A DNA stretch of 64,000 bases from Blautia parvula (GCF_020215665.1 NZ_CP084061.1:3194001-3258000); one strand, 5' to 3'. Positions 25,790 to 35,373 are shown, counted from the stretch's first letter. Numbers and translations are program-made. Notes: generated by a model from the letters alone, not told the origin.

Positions 25790-27067
25790 GTGCGCATAGG
25801 AAAAGTATCGGAAAAATACCATATTTCAGTGGACAACATCTATTATTACATTAATTATGGGCTTTTGGTCCCTCCCAAACCCAAAGGCCAGTACGTATTC
25901 GACGAACAGACTGTCAGGGACCTGGAATGGATCCTGGGTTTAAAAGAACTGGATTTCTCGCTGCGGGAGATTCATGTTATCCTGTCCCTGAAACGAATCT
26001 CAGGACTGGCTGACCCCCAGGACATGGAAGAATTAAAAGAAATTTTCAAGGGAAAACGTGACTTCTGTATGAAAGAAATTGAGCGGAAACAGCAGGTACT
26101 GGAACGTCTGGATTCGCATATCAAAACCATAGAAGCATCCGAAAGCACTCCACGGGCCAGCACCGGTGTCCCCCTTACTGCCCTGCCGCTTCTGTGCTGC
26201 CCCCTCTGCGGCGGGTCCCTCTCTCTCTCTGAGGTGAAAATGGATCAGCGTTTTATTTACAAAGGCAGCTTATCATGTTCCTGCGGCTACAGCGCCCATA
26301 TCTCCTCCGGTATCCTTATGACACCAAACAAAAACGAAAACCTGCAGGATACACCGGATATTACCCGCGAGCTATACAAAGATCTGCCGCCTGCGCTGAT
26401 CAGCACCTTCCAGCGCTCCTATAACTGGATGTTGAAACAGATTGAAGAAACAGACCTGCATGAAAAGGTGATTGCGGAGACTTATATCAATGCCTGGTTT
26501 TTTATGCACAATCATCTGGAATATCTGCCCACTGACAGCCTGTACATTGTCATTGACAAATATCCGGAAACCCTTCTCATGTACAAGCATCTGATAGAAC
26601 GTCAGAAACCAGAGCTGGATATCCTGTATCTTGCGGATTCCAGCACCCGTTTTCCTCTGAAAAAAAACTGCATAGACGTACATCTCGACTTCTTTGCAGC
26701 CAACGAACATAACTTTTATCATGATACTTTTTTATTTGAAAGGATTGCCCCTTATCTTACCGCTCACGCAGACTTGATAGGTACTTATTTCTACTTTGAA
26801 AATGCCCCCAAATCCATGCGCCTTCTGCTGAGCCAGTATCCGGAATGTTTCTGTATGAATTTCCGGCTGGACTATTTTCTATCCTCACTGAAGAAAGCAG
26901 GCTTTCGCCTGAAAGGTTCTGAGGACTGCGGTGCGGTCACGGATTCGGGGAACAATCTTGGATTTGGATTTCATGTAAAAGGTGAAAAAATGCATCTCAT
27001 GCCATATCATGCCAGTTCTGCACCTAATGGTCAGGATATCAGCAGCGGTTCAGACAATACTGTATGA
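25790..27067 (+). CDS. MerR-family regulator fused to a zinc-ribbon/methyltransferase-like domain
   Basis: A 425-residue protein from a GTG start with AGGAGG 9 bases upstream. Residues 1-70 are a MerR winged helix (GKVSEKYHISVDNIYYYINYG). A helix to ~115 is the usual dimer coil. Residues 125-165 hold four Cys in CPLCGG...CSCG, like the zinc ribbon of rRNA methyltransferase RlmA. From ~195 the sequence follows a class I methyltransferase layout (LYIVIDKYPETLLMYKHL, then FPLKKNCIDVHLDFF where DNF/PxD normally sits), but the glycine-rich SAM loop is not evident. It may bind SAM or a related ligand as an effector. Ligand and targets unknown. Confidence 0.75.
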   Translation: MRIGKVSEKYHISVDNIYYYINYGLLVPPKPKGQYVFDEQTVRDLEWILGLKELDFSLREIHVILSLKRISGLADPQDMEELKEIFKGKRDFCMKEIERKQQVLERLDSHIKTIEASESTPRASTGVPLTALPLLCCPLCGGSLSLSEVKMDQRFIYKGSLSCSCGYSAHISSGILMTPNKNENLQDTPDITRELYKDLPPALISTFQRSYNWMLKQIEETDLHEKVIAETYINAWFFMHNHLEYLPTDSLYIVIDKYPETLLMYKHLIERQKPELDILYLADSSTRFPLKKNCIDVHLDFFAANEHNFYHDTFLFERIAPYLTAHADLIGTYFYFENAPKSMRLLLSQYPECFCMNFRLDYFLSSLKKAGFRLKGSEDCGAVTDSGNNLGFGFHVKGEKMHLMPYHASSAPNGQDISSGSDNTV

Positions 27068-27959
27068 ACTCATGTGCCAGACTGCACATTTCCTCTGTCC
27101 AGTATTCAGCGCCGCCATGGTCTGCTCCTTCCAGCAGATATAAACGGACATCTTTACCACATGCTTTCATTTTTTCATAGAGCTGCACGCTCTGGTATGT
27201 ATGAATCGTTCTGTCCTTTGTGCCGTGAACGATCATGGTTGGAGCCATATCCAGCTCCGGTGTGATCCAGCATTCCACGGAACCTTTTCTGCATAGTTCC
27301 GGGTGCTCTTTCAGATTTACTTTTCCCATCAGCAATCCTTCCGGGCTGTCCTCCATATGATGATTGACTGTAGATGGAAAACCTTCCTCGTACATCATGC
27401 TGACAGAGCCATAATAATTAAGTATGCCTTTTACCTCCGCTGAGACTCCCGGAAACAGGCTGGCATCCAGTTCCCCGCCTTCCCTTGCGATTCCGCAGAA
27501 CATGGATGTATGTCCCCCGGATGAATCACCGCCGACCACAATTCCATCCGGGTCTGCATGGTACTCGGAAGCGTGAACCCTCATATAACGAATTGCGTTT
27601 CTTGCATCCTGAATCTGTGCCGGGAAAGGTGCAAGGCCGGAATGCCGGTATTGGACAACCGCTATCACATACCCCTTCTTGGCCAGTCCGGACAACATGG
27701 CACACTGCATCCAGACATCCTGCTCCATCCATGCAGATCCTTGGATAAATACCATGCACGGGTAAATTTTATCCGGCTCATTCCTGATAAAAGGCAGCAG
27801 GATCTGCAGATGCAGGGGTACATCGTCAACTCTGGCATATTCCACATCGTGCAGGTAACGAACCCCCACTTCATCTCCTGTTGTCTTCAATCGCACTGCT
27901 CCGGGTACTTCCTCTGAATACCCTGGATACTCCTCATAGGTCCATGCTTTAATTTCCAT
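27039..27959 (-). CDS. Alpha/beta hydrolase (acetyl-esterase type)
   Basis: A 306-residue cytoplasmic esterase-like protein. The oxyanion segment is FIQGSAWMEQD, the nucleophile elbow GGDSSGG (Ser146), the acid in HGTKDRTIH and the His in EGADHGG. It resembles BD-FAE/fold-3 hydrolases that deacetylate carbohydrates or cleave small esters. ATG at 27959 is chosen because GGAGG lies 8 bases upstream; a longer frame reaches 27989. Its 3' end overlaps the convergent MerR-fusion gene by 29 bases. Confidence 0.85.
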   Translation of the reverse strand: MEIKAWTYEEYPGYSEEVPGAVRLKTTGDEVGVRYLHDVEYARVDDVPLHLQILLPFIRNEPDKIYPCMVFIQGSAWMEQDVWMQCAMLSGLAKKGYVIAVVQYRHSGLAPFPAQIQDARNAIRYMRVHASEYHADPDGIVVGGDSSGGHTSMFCGIAREGGELDASLFPGVSAEVKGILNYYGSVSMMYEEGFPSTVNHHMEDSPEGLLMGKVNLKEHPELCRKGSVECWITPELDMAPTMIVHGTKDRTIHTYQSVQLYEKMKACGKDVRLYLLEGADHGGAEYWTEEMCSLAHEFIQYCLNRC

Positions 27960-28300
27960 TTTGACACCTCCGCTTATATAGTTTTGCATTATTTAAAACC
28001 TTTTTCCGCTGCAGTTCTGATTCCCACAGAACTTTCTTCAGGTGGGAATCTTCCTGCCAAAAAAGGCCTTAAGTTCTTTTCTCTCCGCACAGGATTCCGA
28101 TCAATTCTGATTTCTCGTCCAGACTCCCAGCTTTTGGCGGAGTTTTGACTGGAAAACTTTACTATATATCTATCATACATGGGTGGTATCAAGAATGCAA
28201 AGGTCTTTTTGAAAACTCATAGGAAGATATGGTTTCCGAACCTTTTATGATTGTAGAAGTGCCTTGATATATTAGAATAAGATGTTGATTGGCCTTCTAT

Positions 28301-28612
28301 TACAGATAAGTCTTAACCGAAATATATACCCTGTAGGTAATTTGGGTGATTTTTGACATGATACGCCTCTGTTTTACAGATAAACCTTAACTGAAATATA
28401 TACCCTGTAGGTAATTCTGGTGATTTCAGCCTGAAAATGACCTTGATTTACAGATAAATCCTAACTAAAATATAAACTCTGTAGGTAATTCTGGTGATTT
28501 CTGACTTGGTACGCCTCTGTTTTACAGATAAACCTTAACTGAAATATATATTTTATAGGTAATCCCGGCAATTTCAGACTGAAAATGTCCTTGATTTACA
28601 GATAAACACTGA
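28301..28612. repeat. 74-bp tandem repeat array, four units plus a partial fifth
   Basis: TACAGATAA begins at 28301, 28375, 28449, 28523 and 28597: an exact 74-base period. Each unit continues with a TTAACT-GAAATATA-like segment and GTAGGTAAT. The last ~22 bases alternate between two types: units 1 and 3 end ACGCCTCTGTTTT, units 2 and 4 end CTGAAAATG-CCTTGATTT, giving a 148-bp higher-order period. In units 2 and 4 CTGAAAT pairs with ATTTCAG. The spacers are not unique, so it is not a CRISPR array. No gene is seen in 27960-28752. Confidence 0.9.
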
Positions 28613-28693
28613 CCCATCATTATACCCTCCTCCCCCACTTCCAGCACTATTCTCCCCTCCAAAAACCACCATAATTTCCCGCCACACACAAAA

Positions 28694-28737
28694 AAGGGAA
28701 ACATACCCCCAATAAACCTCAGAAGTATATTTCCCTT
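28694..28737 (-). terminator. Terminator of the M18 aminopeptidase gene
   Basis: AAGGGAAACATAC (28694-28706) pairs with GTATATTTCCCTT (28725-28737) with one mismatch; A-run at 28689-28695 gives U residues on the minus strand. Confidence 0.75.
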
Positions 28738-28752
28738 ATCACCCATGTTACA

Positions 28753-30021
28753 CTATTTAAAGAACTTCTCAGCCGCCTGGATCAGATAACAGGTATCCTT
28801 AACCCCGGCAGTCTCGTAAGGAGAATGCATGGCAAGCTGCGGAAGGCCGATATCCACGGCGTTAAGCGCCACTTTTGTATTGGAGATATTTCCAAGTGTG
28901 GAGCCTCCCAGAATGTCGGAACGGTTTGTAAATGTCTGGAAAGGCACACCTGCCTCCCTGCACAGATCCTTGAATATGGCAGCAGATACGCCGTCTGTAC
29001 AGTATTTCTGGTTTGCGCTGTGTTTGATGACAATACCCTCGTTCATATAAGGACGGTTCACCGGGTCTGCCACCTCCTTGTGATTCGGATGTACTGCATG
29101 GGCATTGTCAGCGGAGAGCATGAAGCTCTTTGCAAGTCCTCTTAAATACTCCTCATAAGACAGCCCCAGGCACTCATTCACACGCACCAGTGTATCATAC
29201 AGGAATGTGGATGCAGCACCCTGCTTTGTTCCGCTTCCCACTTCCTCATTGTCAAGCACACAGTGTACTGCCACGTACTCCTTTTTCTCCCCCTTTAAAA
29301 ATCCCTGAAGAGAGGAAAATGCGCACTGCAGATCATCCAGGCGTGAGGAGGATACAAACTCCTCATTTGCGCCCCAGATACTGCCCTTAACACGGTTGTA
29401 CAGGAAAATGTCATGTCCTAAAATGTCCTCTTCCTTCACTCCTGCAGCCTTTGCGATGGTCTTCATAAAGGTATCTTTTGAAGAGATATCACCGTACAGC
29501 GGAAGCATATCCACCTGGGCGTTATATTTATATCCGTCATTGACTTCCCTGTTCATATGGATTGCCAGATTGGGGATCATCAGCAGGTCCCTGTCCACAT
29601 CCACAAGCTTTGTGACAAAGCTATCCCCTTCTTTCACGATCACCCTTCCCGCTACGGAGAGCGGACGGTCAAACCAGGGGGCGCAGAGCATACCGCCGTA
29701 ACGCTCCACATTCAGCTTCACATACTTATTATCCACTTCCATCTCCGGATTTTCCTTGATCTTAAAAGTAGGGGAATCGCTGTGGCTGGCCATGATGCGG
29801 TATCCGGTAAATCCGGTTTCCGGTATGGTGAATGCCACGATGGAGGAGTCATTTCTGGTGACAAAATATCTGCCGCCCTTTTCGATCTCCCATTTCTCTT
29901 CCTCTTTCAGCTCTGCGAATCCGTCTGCCGAAAGAATCTCCTTCATATTTTTAATAGCATGAAAACAGCTTGGGCTTTTTTCAATAAATGCAAGAAGCTG
30001 TTCTGCAGTCTCTCTGTACAT
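28753..30021 (-). CDS. M18 family aminopeptidase
   Basis: A 422-residue zinc aminopeptidase of the aspartyl-aminopeptidase family. Metal-ligand motifs visible: SHSDSPTFKIKENPE, LDNEEVGSGTKQGA, SADNAHAVHPNH and a late ALNAVDIGLPQLAMHSPYET. It removes N-terminal acidic or neutral residues from peptides in the cytoplasm. ATG at 30021 has AGGAGG upstream; a longer frame to 30111 is not supported. An amino-acid permease gene lies 135 bases upstream on the same strand. Confidence 0.93.
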   Translation of the reverse strand: MYRETAEQLLAFIEKSPSCFHAIKNMKEILSADGFAELKEEEKWEIEKGGRYFVTRNDSSIVAFTIPETGFTGYRIMASHSDSPTFKIKENPEMEVDNKYVKLNVERYGGMLCAPWFDRPLSVAGRVIVKEGDSFVTKLVDVDRDLLMIPNLAIHMNREVNDGYKYNAQVDMLPLYGDISSKDTFMKTIAKAAGVKEEDILGHDIFLYNRVKGSIWGANEEFVSSSRLDDLQCAFSSLQGFLKGEKKEYVAVHCVLDNEEVGSGTKQGAASTFLYDTLVRVNECLGLSYEEYLRGLAKSFMLSADNAHAVHPNHKEVADPVNRPYMNEGIVIKHSANQKYCTDGVSAAIFKDLCREAGVPFQTFTNRSDILGGSTLGNISNTKVALNAVDIGLPQLAMHSPYETAGVKDTCYLIQAAEKFFK

Positions 30022-30156
30022 TAATTTTTCCTCCTGTAGTTCTGCCCGCCAATGAGGGCTTTTTCTTCTATTGTACCTGTCCGGCGCTGTTCTGCCAACA
30101 GGAATTTTCATACAACAAACGCCCAGCCGCTTTTGGCAGCCAGACGCTTCTTTTAC

Positions 30157-31575
30157 TTATGCCTGATTCTTTGCTTTGGAACGTTTTGCGATCTGAGGCA
30201 TAATGAATCCCAGTCCGATCAATACGAAAGGAGTCACAATATTCAGTACGAACTGGAAGGTATCCTCAGAGTAAATACCCAGAACACACGCAAACGCGGT
30301 AAACAGGAAACACCACGCTCCCAGAACAACGCCAAGCGTTTTGTTCTTCACAAAACGGTACTGTGCCGGGAATCTCTCCCCTGCTTTTTTCAGCGCAATA
30401 TATGCCACGAATACCCACAGATAACGCAGAGGCATACACACGGAATTCACCTTTACCAGCCAGCGTACCAGTGTATCCACGCTGCCGATGCCGATTGCCG
30501 GAACAATGATCAGAATAGAAACAATGATCATGACCAGCTTATGGCCGTTGGTGTATGTGCCGTGTTCGTTCTGTTTGAACATGGATGCAGGGATGAAGTT
30601 GTCATCCGCATTGTCAAGCAGCATACGAAGAGGCGCGTCGATGGAAATGATCATAACCGTAAACTGACCGATCAGGTTACAGATTGCATAGACCACCACG
30701 AAGAAATTGCCCAGTCCGTAATACTCTCCCAGTGTCTGGAATGCATAGTAAGCACCGTTTGTCATAAGGTCTTCCGGAATGTTGTTGGAGTCAAACATCA
30801 TGCCCATGGCAATGGTTCCCAGCATAGCGCAGACAGCAACCATAACAGCCAGGGCGATCATGCCCTTTGAGAAATCCTTTGCGGGATTTTTCGTCTTATT
30901 TACATATGGAGAAATTTTCTCACATCCGCCCACGGCAAATACCAGAATGGACAGGTTTAATAAGAATTTCGCATCAAAGGACGGCATAAAGGTCTTCACA
31001 GACCAATCTATATCCAGTACATTTGCATGGGTGATAGCCGGAGCTGCAAGCATCATGACCACAAACAGCAGGGACATAATGAACATGGTGGAGCCTGCCA
31101 GTGTGGAAAGCTTTTTCAGCACATTGATTCCTTTGGATGCCACCCAAACGGCAAACAGGAACAATACCAGACAGAGTACCTGCAGTACCCTGGTGTTCAT
31201 GGAGCTGATCCGGTTGTCCCTAAAGATTGCCCAGCTCGCTGCAATAAAAGATGCACTGGGCTTCTGGGAAATATAAGGCATATGGACGATCCAGTAAGTC
31301 CATCCCGCCATATAAGCCATCCTTGGGCTTATGGTTTCCAGAATCCAGGAACTGACACCGCCGCCTGCGTCCTTGAAGGCACTGCCCAGTTCACCTACCA
31401 TCAGTGCGTATGGCACAAAGTAAATGGCAAATATGATCACCCAGGATATGATTGCCTTTAATCCGCCGTACTCTGAGAATCCGTTGATCACATTTCCGAA
31501 TCCCCACACCGTGGAGAATGCCATAAATGCAAGGCTGTACCACAAGATTTTCTTTTCACTTTCGTGTTGTTTCAT
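30157..31575 (-). CDS. APC-superfamily amino acid permease
   Basis: A 472-residue protein with about 12 membrane helices. It starts with a short charged tail and helix 1 FMAFSTVWGFGNVINGF, and contains GGCEKISPYVNKTKNPAKDF in the helix 6-7 loop, typical of glutamate:GABA-antiporter-like and related APC carriers. The loop VDTLVRWLVKVNSVCMPLRY is also characteristic. Ribosome site GGAGAGG is 6 bases before ATG. Substrate unknown; downstream of a molybdenum hydroxylase operon and upstream of an aminopeptidase. Confidence 0.87.
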   Translation of the reverse strand: MKQHESEKKILWYSLAFMAFSTVWGFGNVINGFSEYGGLKAIISWVIIFAIYFVPYALMVGELGSAFKDAGGGVSSWILETISPRMAYMAGWTYWIVHMPYISQKPSASFIAASWAIFRDNRISSMNTRVLQVLCLVLFLFAVWVASKGINVLKKLSTLAGSTMFIMSLLFVVMMLAAPAITHANVLDIDWSVKTFMPSFDAKFLLNLSILVFAVGGCEKISPYVNKTKNPAKDFSKGMIALAVMVAVCAMLGTIAMGMMFDSNNIPEDLMTNGAYYAFQTLGEYYGLGNFFVVVYAICNLIGQFTVMIISIDAPLRMLLDNADDNFIPASMFKQNEHGTYTNGHKLVMIIVSILIIVPAIGIGSVDTLVRWLVKVNSVCMPLRYLWVFVAYIALKKAGERFPAQYRFVKNKTLGVVLGAWCFLFTAFACVLGIYSEDTFQFVLNIVTPFVLIGLGFIMPQIAKRSKAKNQA

Positions 31576-31670
31576 TGTTTTCCTCTCCTTGATTTTTTCT
31601 CCCGGTTTTTATCAGTCTCACCGGGAATCGCCAGCCAGTTCAAGGTAACAAAGCAGCCGTCAAAATTTCG

Positions 31671-33980
31671 TCAAAATTCATCTTTTTTGCAATTTTCGCA
31701 TTCAATTCCTGCAATTCCCATGGCTACTTTTTCCGGCGTGATGGGCATCTCCGAAACCCTTACACCTGCGGCATTATAAACGGCTGCCGCTATTGCCGGA
31801 CATGGAGTGTCAATCACGATCTCACCGATGGATTTGGCACCAAAGGGATGGCTTCCTTCAAAGCTGCTCTCAAAATCTACGCGGATCTTACCTACGTCTA
31901 AGCGGGTGGGAATCTTGTACTGCATCAGGGAATTGTTCAGCATCTGTCCCCGTTCACTGTACTGAATATCCTCAAAGAGGGCCATGCCGATACCCTGAGC
32001 GATACCGCCCTCTGTCTGCACTCTGGCAAGGTTCGGATTGATCGGGGTGCCGCAGTCCACCACTGCCACGTAGTCGATCATTTCCACAGACCCGGTCTCT
32101 CTGTCCACTTCCACTTCCGCCATGCCCACCATGAATGGCGGCGGGGATATGGGTGAGGAGGCATTTTCTGTCACCTGAAGGGAATCGTTGTTGCCGAAGG
32201 TACCGCGGATGCCGATCTCCTCCAGGCTGACCGCCCCGCTTCCGTCCTTCCTGCTGACTCTGCTTCCGTCAAAATCCGTCTCCTCCCTGGGAACCTCCAG
32301 CATCCCGGCACCCAGATCCCAAATCCGTTCTTTCAGACTTTCACAGGCCTTCACCACAGCCTTGCCTGCAATATAAGTGGTGGCGGAGGCGTAGGAACCG
32401 GAATCATACGGTGAGATATCCGTATCCACCCCAAACACCACAATGTTGTCATAATCCGTCATCAGCGTATCTGCTGCCATCTGGGAGAGCACCGTGTCAC
32501 AACCGGTACCCATATCCGTGGCCCCGAGGCTTAAGGTGTAAGAACCGTCCTCGTTAAGCTTCACGCTGGCGCCTCCCACATCCACGCCTGCGATGGAGGA
32601 GCCCTGCATGGCCATGGCAACACCCACGCCGCGCACTTTTCCGTTCTCCATCACTCTGCGGGGGAACTTCTCGTCCCAGTGAAACATCTCCTTTGCCCTT
32701 GCCATACAGCGGTCCAGAGCACAGCTTGTGACCTCTGTGCCGCCGTCGTATCCGATAAACCTGCCGCCCTCTTTTGTCATATTTTTCTCGCGCAGCACAA
32801 CCGGATCCATATGCAGCTTTTCCGCCAGCTCATTCACAGCGGATTCCACTGCGAAGATTCCCTGGGTAGCTCCGTATCCCCTGTAAGCGCCTGCTGACAT
32901 CTGGTTGGTATACACAACGTCATACACAAAGCGGTATGCCTCTGTATTCCGGTAAAGGGCAATGGATTTGTGACCGGAAAGTCCCACTGTGGTAGGACCG
33001 TGCTCACCGAAAGCCCCTGTGTTTGACAGGGTATAGACGTCAATAGCCCGGATGGTCCCCTCCCTGTCCGCACCGATGCGGACCTTTAACTCCATCTCGT
33101 GTCGGGGGGAAGAACATATCTGGGATTCATAGCGGGAAAAGATCATTTTCGCCGGCTTTCCTGTCTTCACCGTCACGATTGCTGGGTAGACCTCAGATAC
33201 CAGCGTCTGCTTTGCGCCGAAGCCTCCGCCGATACGCGGCTTGATCACACGGACTTTCGATGCCCCGATTCCCAGTGCCCGCCCCAGGATTCTCCTCACA
33301 TGGAAAGGCACCTGTGTGGAGGACACAATATTCAGCCTTCCGAAATGGTCCATATAGGTATAGCTTCTGAATGTCTCCATCATTGCCTGCTGATTGGCCT
33401 TTGTATGGTATGTGCGTTCCACCACACAGTCACAGTCTGCCAGGATCTTCTCCACATCCCCGTCCCCTTCCTCGGCATGGGCACAGAGATTCCGCTTATT
33501 GTCTGCTCCCACAGGAAAACGTGACTCCCAGTTGTCCTCCGGGTGGATACAGACCGCATTGTCCTTTGCCTTATGGAAATCCAGAACCGGCTCCAGCACC
33601 TTGTATTTCACCTTAATGATCTTCAGTGCCCGGTCCACGGCCTTTTCCGTCTCCCCTGCGACAATGGCAGCGGCATCTCCCACAAAACGCATTCTTCTGT
33701 CAAGGATCAGCCTGTCATAGGGGCTGAATTCCGGATAAGTCTGTCCCGCCATGGTAAATCTGTCCTGGGGCACATCCTCGTAAGTGAGGATACACGCGAT
33801 CCCCGGAACCTTCATGGCATTCTCTGTCCTGATCTCCTCGATCCACGCATGGGCATGGGGGCTGCGCAGAACCTTTACCACCAGACAATCCTTCGGCGCC
33901 AGGTCATCCGTGTACACAGGCTGGCCTGTCACAAGGGCCATGGCGTCCTTTTTCCTCACCGGTTTGTTTACATAACTCAT
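31671..33980 (-). CDS. Molybdenum hydroxylase large subunit (xanthine dehydrogenase family)
   Basis: A 769-residue molybdopterin subunit. It has RKKDAMALVTGQPVYTDD at the start, the Mo-cofactor segments RIGGGFGAKQ and AGAYRGYGATQG, GATDMGTGCDTVL, and the catalytic glutamate in FGAKSIGEI near the C-terminus. It hydroxylates a purine or another N-heterocycle with water as oxygen donor. Its ATG overlaps the stop of the 2Fe-2S gene by four bases, and gene order is FAD, 2Fe-2S, Mo. Substrate cannot be fixed; xanthine is only the default. No cofactor-insertion genes are nearby. Confidence 0.92.
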   Translation of the reverse strand: MSYVNKPVRKKDAMALVTGQPVYTDDLAPKDCLVVKVLRSPHAHAWIEEIRTENAMKVPGIACILTYEDVPQDRFTMAGQTYPEFSPYDRLILDRRMRFVGDAAAIVAGETEKAVDRALKIIKVKYKVLEPVLDFHKAKDNAVCIHPEDNWESRFPVGADNKRNLCAHAEEGDGDVEKILADCDCVVERTYHTKANQQAMMETFRSYTYMDHFGRLNIVSSTQVPFHVRRILGRALGIGASKVRVIKPRIGGGFGAKQTLVSEVYPAIVTVKTGKPAKMIFSRYESQICSSPRHEMELKVRIGADREGTIRAIDVYTLSNTGAFGEHGPTTVGLSGHKSIALYRNTEAYRFVYDVVYTNQMSAGAYRGYGATQGIFAVESAVNELAEKLHMDPVVLREKNMTKEGGRFIGYDGGTEVTSCALDRCMARAKEMFHWDEKFPRRVMENGKVRGVGVAMAMQGSSIAGVDVGGASVKLNEDGSYTLSLGATDMGTGCDTVLSQMAADTLMTDYDNIVVFGVDTDISPYDSGSYASATTYIAGKAVVKACESLKERIWDLGAGMLEVPREETDFDGSRVSRKDGSGAVSLEEIGIRGTFGNNDSLQVTENASSPISPPPFMVGMAEVEVDRETGSVEMIDYVAVVDCGTPINPNLARVQTEGGIAQGIGMALFEDIQYSERGQMLNNSLMQYKIPTRLDVGKIRVDFESSFEGSHPFGAKSIGEIVIDTPCPAIAAAVYNAAGVRVSEMPITPEKVAMGIAGIECENCKKDEF

Positions 33981-34456
33981 CTGTCGCTGCCCCCTTCCCT
34001 CTGCTCCTTCTTATATTTTAAAAATGCCAGAATACTTCTCGTCTGCCCCATGAATCCGGAACAGCGGCAGAGATTTCCGGCAAGATATTCGCCGATCTCC
34101 TCCTCCGTTGGCTCCTTCATCTCCTCCAGCATGGCAAAGACATTCATGATAAATCCCGGATTACAGAAACCGCACTGCTCTGCTCCCTGGTCTGCTAAAA
34201 AGGAACCGAACTCCTCCGCTTCCCTCTGCATTCCCTCCAGGGTCACGATTTCATGTCCGTCCGCGCGGACCGCCAGCATACTGCAGGAGAGCACCGGCTT
34301 TTTGTCCATCAAAACAGTACAGAGGCCGCAGTTGGCAGTCTCACATCCCCGTTTCACGCTGTAGCAGCCCTTCTCCCGAAGAAGGTCTAAAAGCAGCAGA
34401 TCCGGCGCTGCATCCACCTGCATTTTCTTTCCGTTTAAAATAAATTTAATTTCCAT
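33977..34456 (-). CDS. 2Fe-2S subunit of the molybdenum hydroxylase
   Basis: A 159-residue protein with the plant-type ferredoxin cluster Cys residues (RGC, ANC, GLC and a later SC within residues ~37-63) and the second helical domain cluster in CGFCNPGF and LCRCSGF. These carry electrons from the Mo site to FAD. It overlaps both neighbours (11 bases with the FAD gene, 4 with the Mo gene), which signals tight translational coupling. Confidence 0.94.
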   Translation of the reverse strand: MEIKFILNGKKMQVDAAPDLLLLDLLREKGCYSVKRGCETANCGLCTVLMDKKPVLSCSMLAVRADGHEIVTLEGMQREAEEFGSFLADQGAEQCGFCNPGFIMNVFAMLEEMKEPTEEEIGEYLAGNLCRCSGFMGQTRSILAFLKYKKEQREGGSDR

Positions 34457-35264
34457 TTTCCATACCTCCTGCTGCCAGCAGCGCCCTTTTGGTCAGAACA
34501 CGGACCAGATGGGTTCTGTACTCTTTGGAAGCCCGCATATTGCTTCCCGTGACAACGCACTCTGCAGCCTTTTTGGCCAGCAGCTCCGCCTGTCTGTTCC
34601 ACTCCCCGGCACTCATATCTTTTTTATTGACAGGGGTATCCATCTTCTCTTTCAGAAGAGCCGCTCTGCCGGGCCTTGCTCCGATGGAAAGCCGCATACC
34701 TTCCTCGTCAAGACATACCGCACAGGCCAGTACAGGGAAATCCGTCTTAGCATTTCTCTGGCTTACATATGCGGATCTCTGGTGATGTTTCTTAACAATT
34801 ATATTTACCAGGATATCTCTGTCCGCTTTTTTTTCTGCAAACTCTTCCATGGATATCCTGCCGCCTTTATAAAGCTCCACATAGGAATCCAGCGCCAGAA
34901 ACATGGTGAGCACATCAGAAAATCCAAATCTGCCATAAATGCTGCCTCCTGCAGTCGCACAGTTTCTGAACTGTACTCCCACAATATGCCGCAGGCTCTC
35001 CCGCACAGCTCCGTCCGTGCAGGCATTTAATCCCGCGTGTGTCTCCAGAGTCCGCAGGGAGGTCATACAGCCGATCACGAATTCGTCCTCTGTCTCTTTG
35101 ACCGTATCCAGTCCGAGACCGGACAGATCAATGGCCGTTCCCACGCTTCGGTTCATCATCTTCATCCAGACCATTCCCCCAAGCACGCGGGATGACTTTT
35201 TCTGGTTCAGCTCATAGGCTTCCTCCAGACTGTTCACCTTCACATACTCTTTAATCTTCAGCAT
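34446..35264 (-). CDS. FAD-binding subunit of the molybdenum hydroxylase
   Basis: A 272-residue protein of the CO-dehydrogenase/XDH FAD family: LEEAYELNQKKSSRVLGGMVW at the N-terminus (pyrophosphate loop), VQFRNCATAGGSIYGR, FPVLACAVCLD and a short C-terminal domain (CVVTGSNMRASKEYRTHLV). It passes electrons to NAD or another acceptor. ATG at 35264 is preferred (GAGAGG upstream) over a longer frame to 35321 that would run through leader hairpins. Confidence 0.9.
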   Translation of the reverse strand: MLKIKEYVKVNSLEEAYELNQKKSSRVLGGMVWMKMMNRSVGTAIDLSGLGLDTVKETEDEFVIGCMTSLRTLETHAGLNACTDGAVRESLRHIVGVQFRNCATAGGSIYGRFGFSDVLTMFLALDSYVELYKGGRISMEEFAEKKADRDILVNIIVKKHHQRSAYVSQRNAKTDFPVLACAVCLDEEGMRLSIGARPGRAALLKEKMDTPVNKKDMSAGEWNRQAELLAKKAAECVVTGSNMRASKEYRTHLVRVLTKRALLAAGGMENGN

Positions 35265-35319
35265 AATCCATTCCTCTCCGTTTTTGACATCCCGCGCTTT
35301 TTGCGGGCAGACATCACTC

Positions 35320-35342
35320 AAAAAAACACTGCTGATGCAGTG
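35320..35342 (-). promoter_or_regulatory. Early terminator-like hairpin in the hydroxylase leader
   Basis: Between the promoter and the first gene, CACTGC (35327-35332) pairs with GCAGTG (35337-35342), followed on the minus strand by six or seven T residues. A second hairpin, CCCGC...GCGGG, sits at 35291-35307. This may attenuate the operon. Confidence 0.45.
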
Positions 35343-35373
35343 CTCCCAAAAGTCATTTTCTCTCTATGAGGGA

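Noticed and set aside
28301-28612. CRISPR array
   Set aside because: The period is 74 bases with repeat-like tails that alternate between two sequences rather than unique spacers; no cas genes nearby.
31600-31626. Hairpin TCCCGGT...ACCGGGA between xdh-type and permease genes as a terminator
   Set aside because: The minus-strand transcript continues with A residues rather than U residues, so it is not an intrinsic terminator for these genes.
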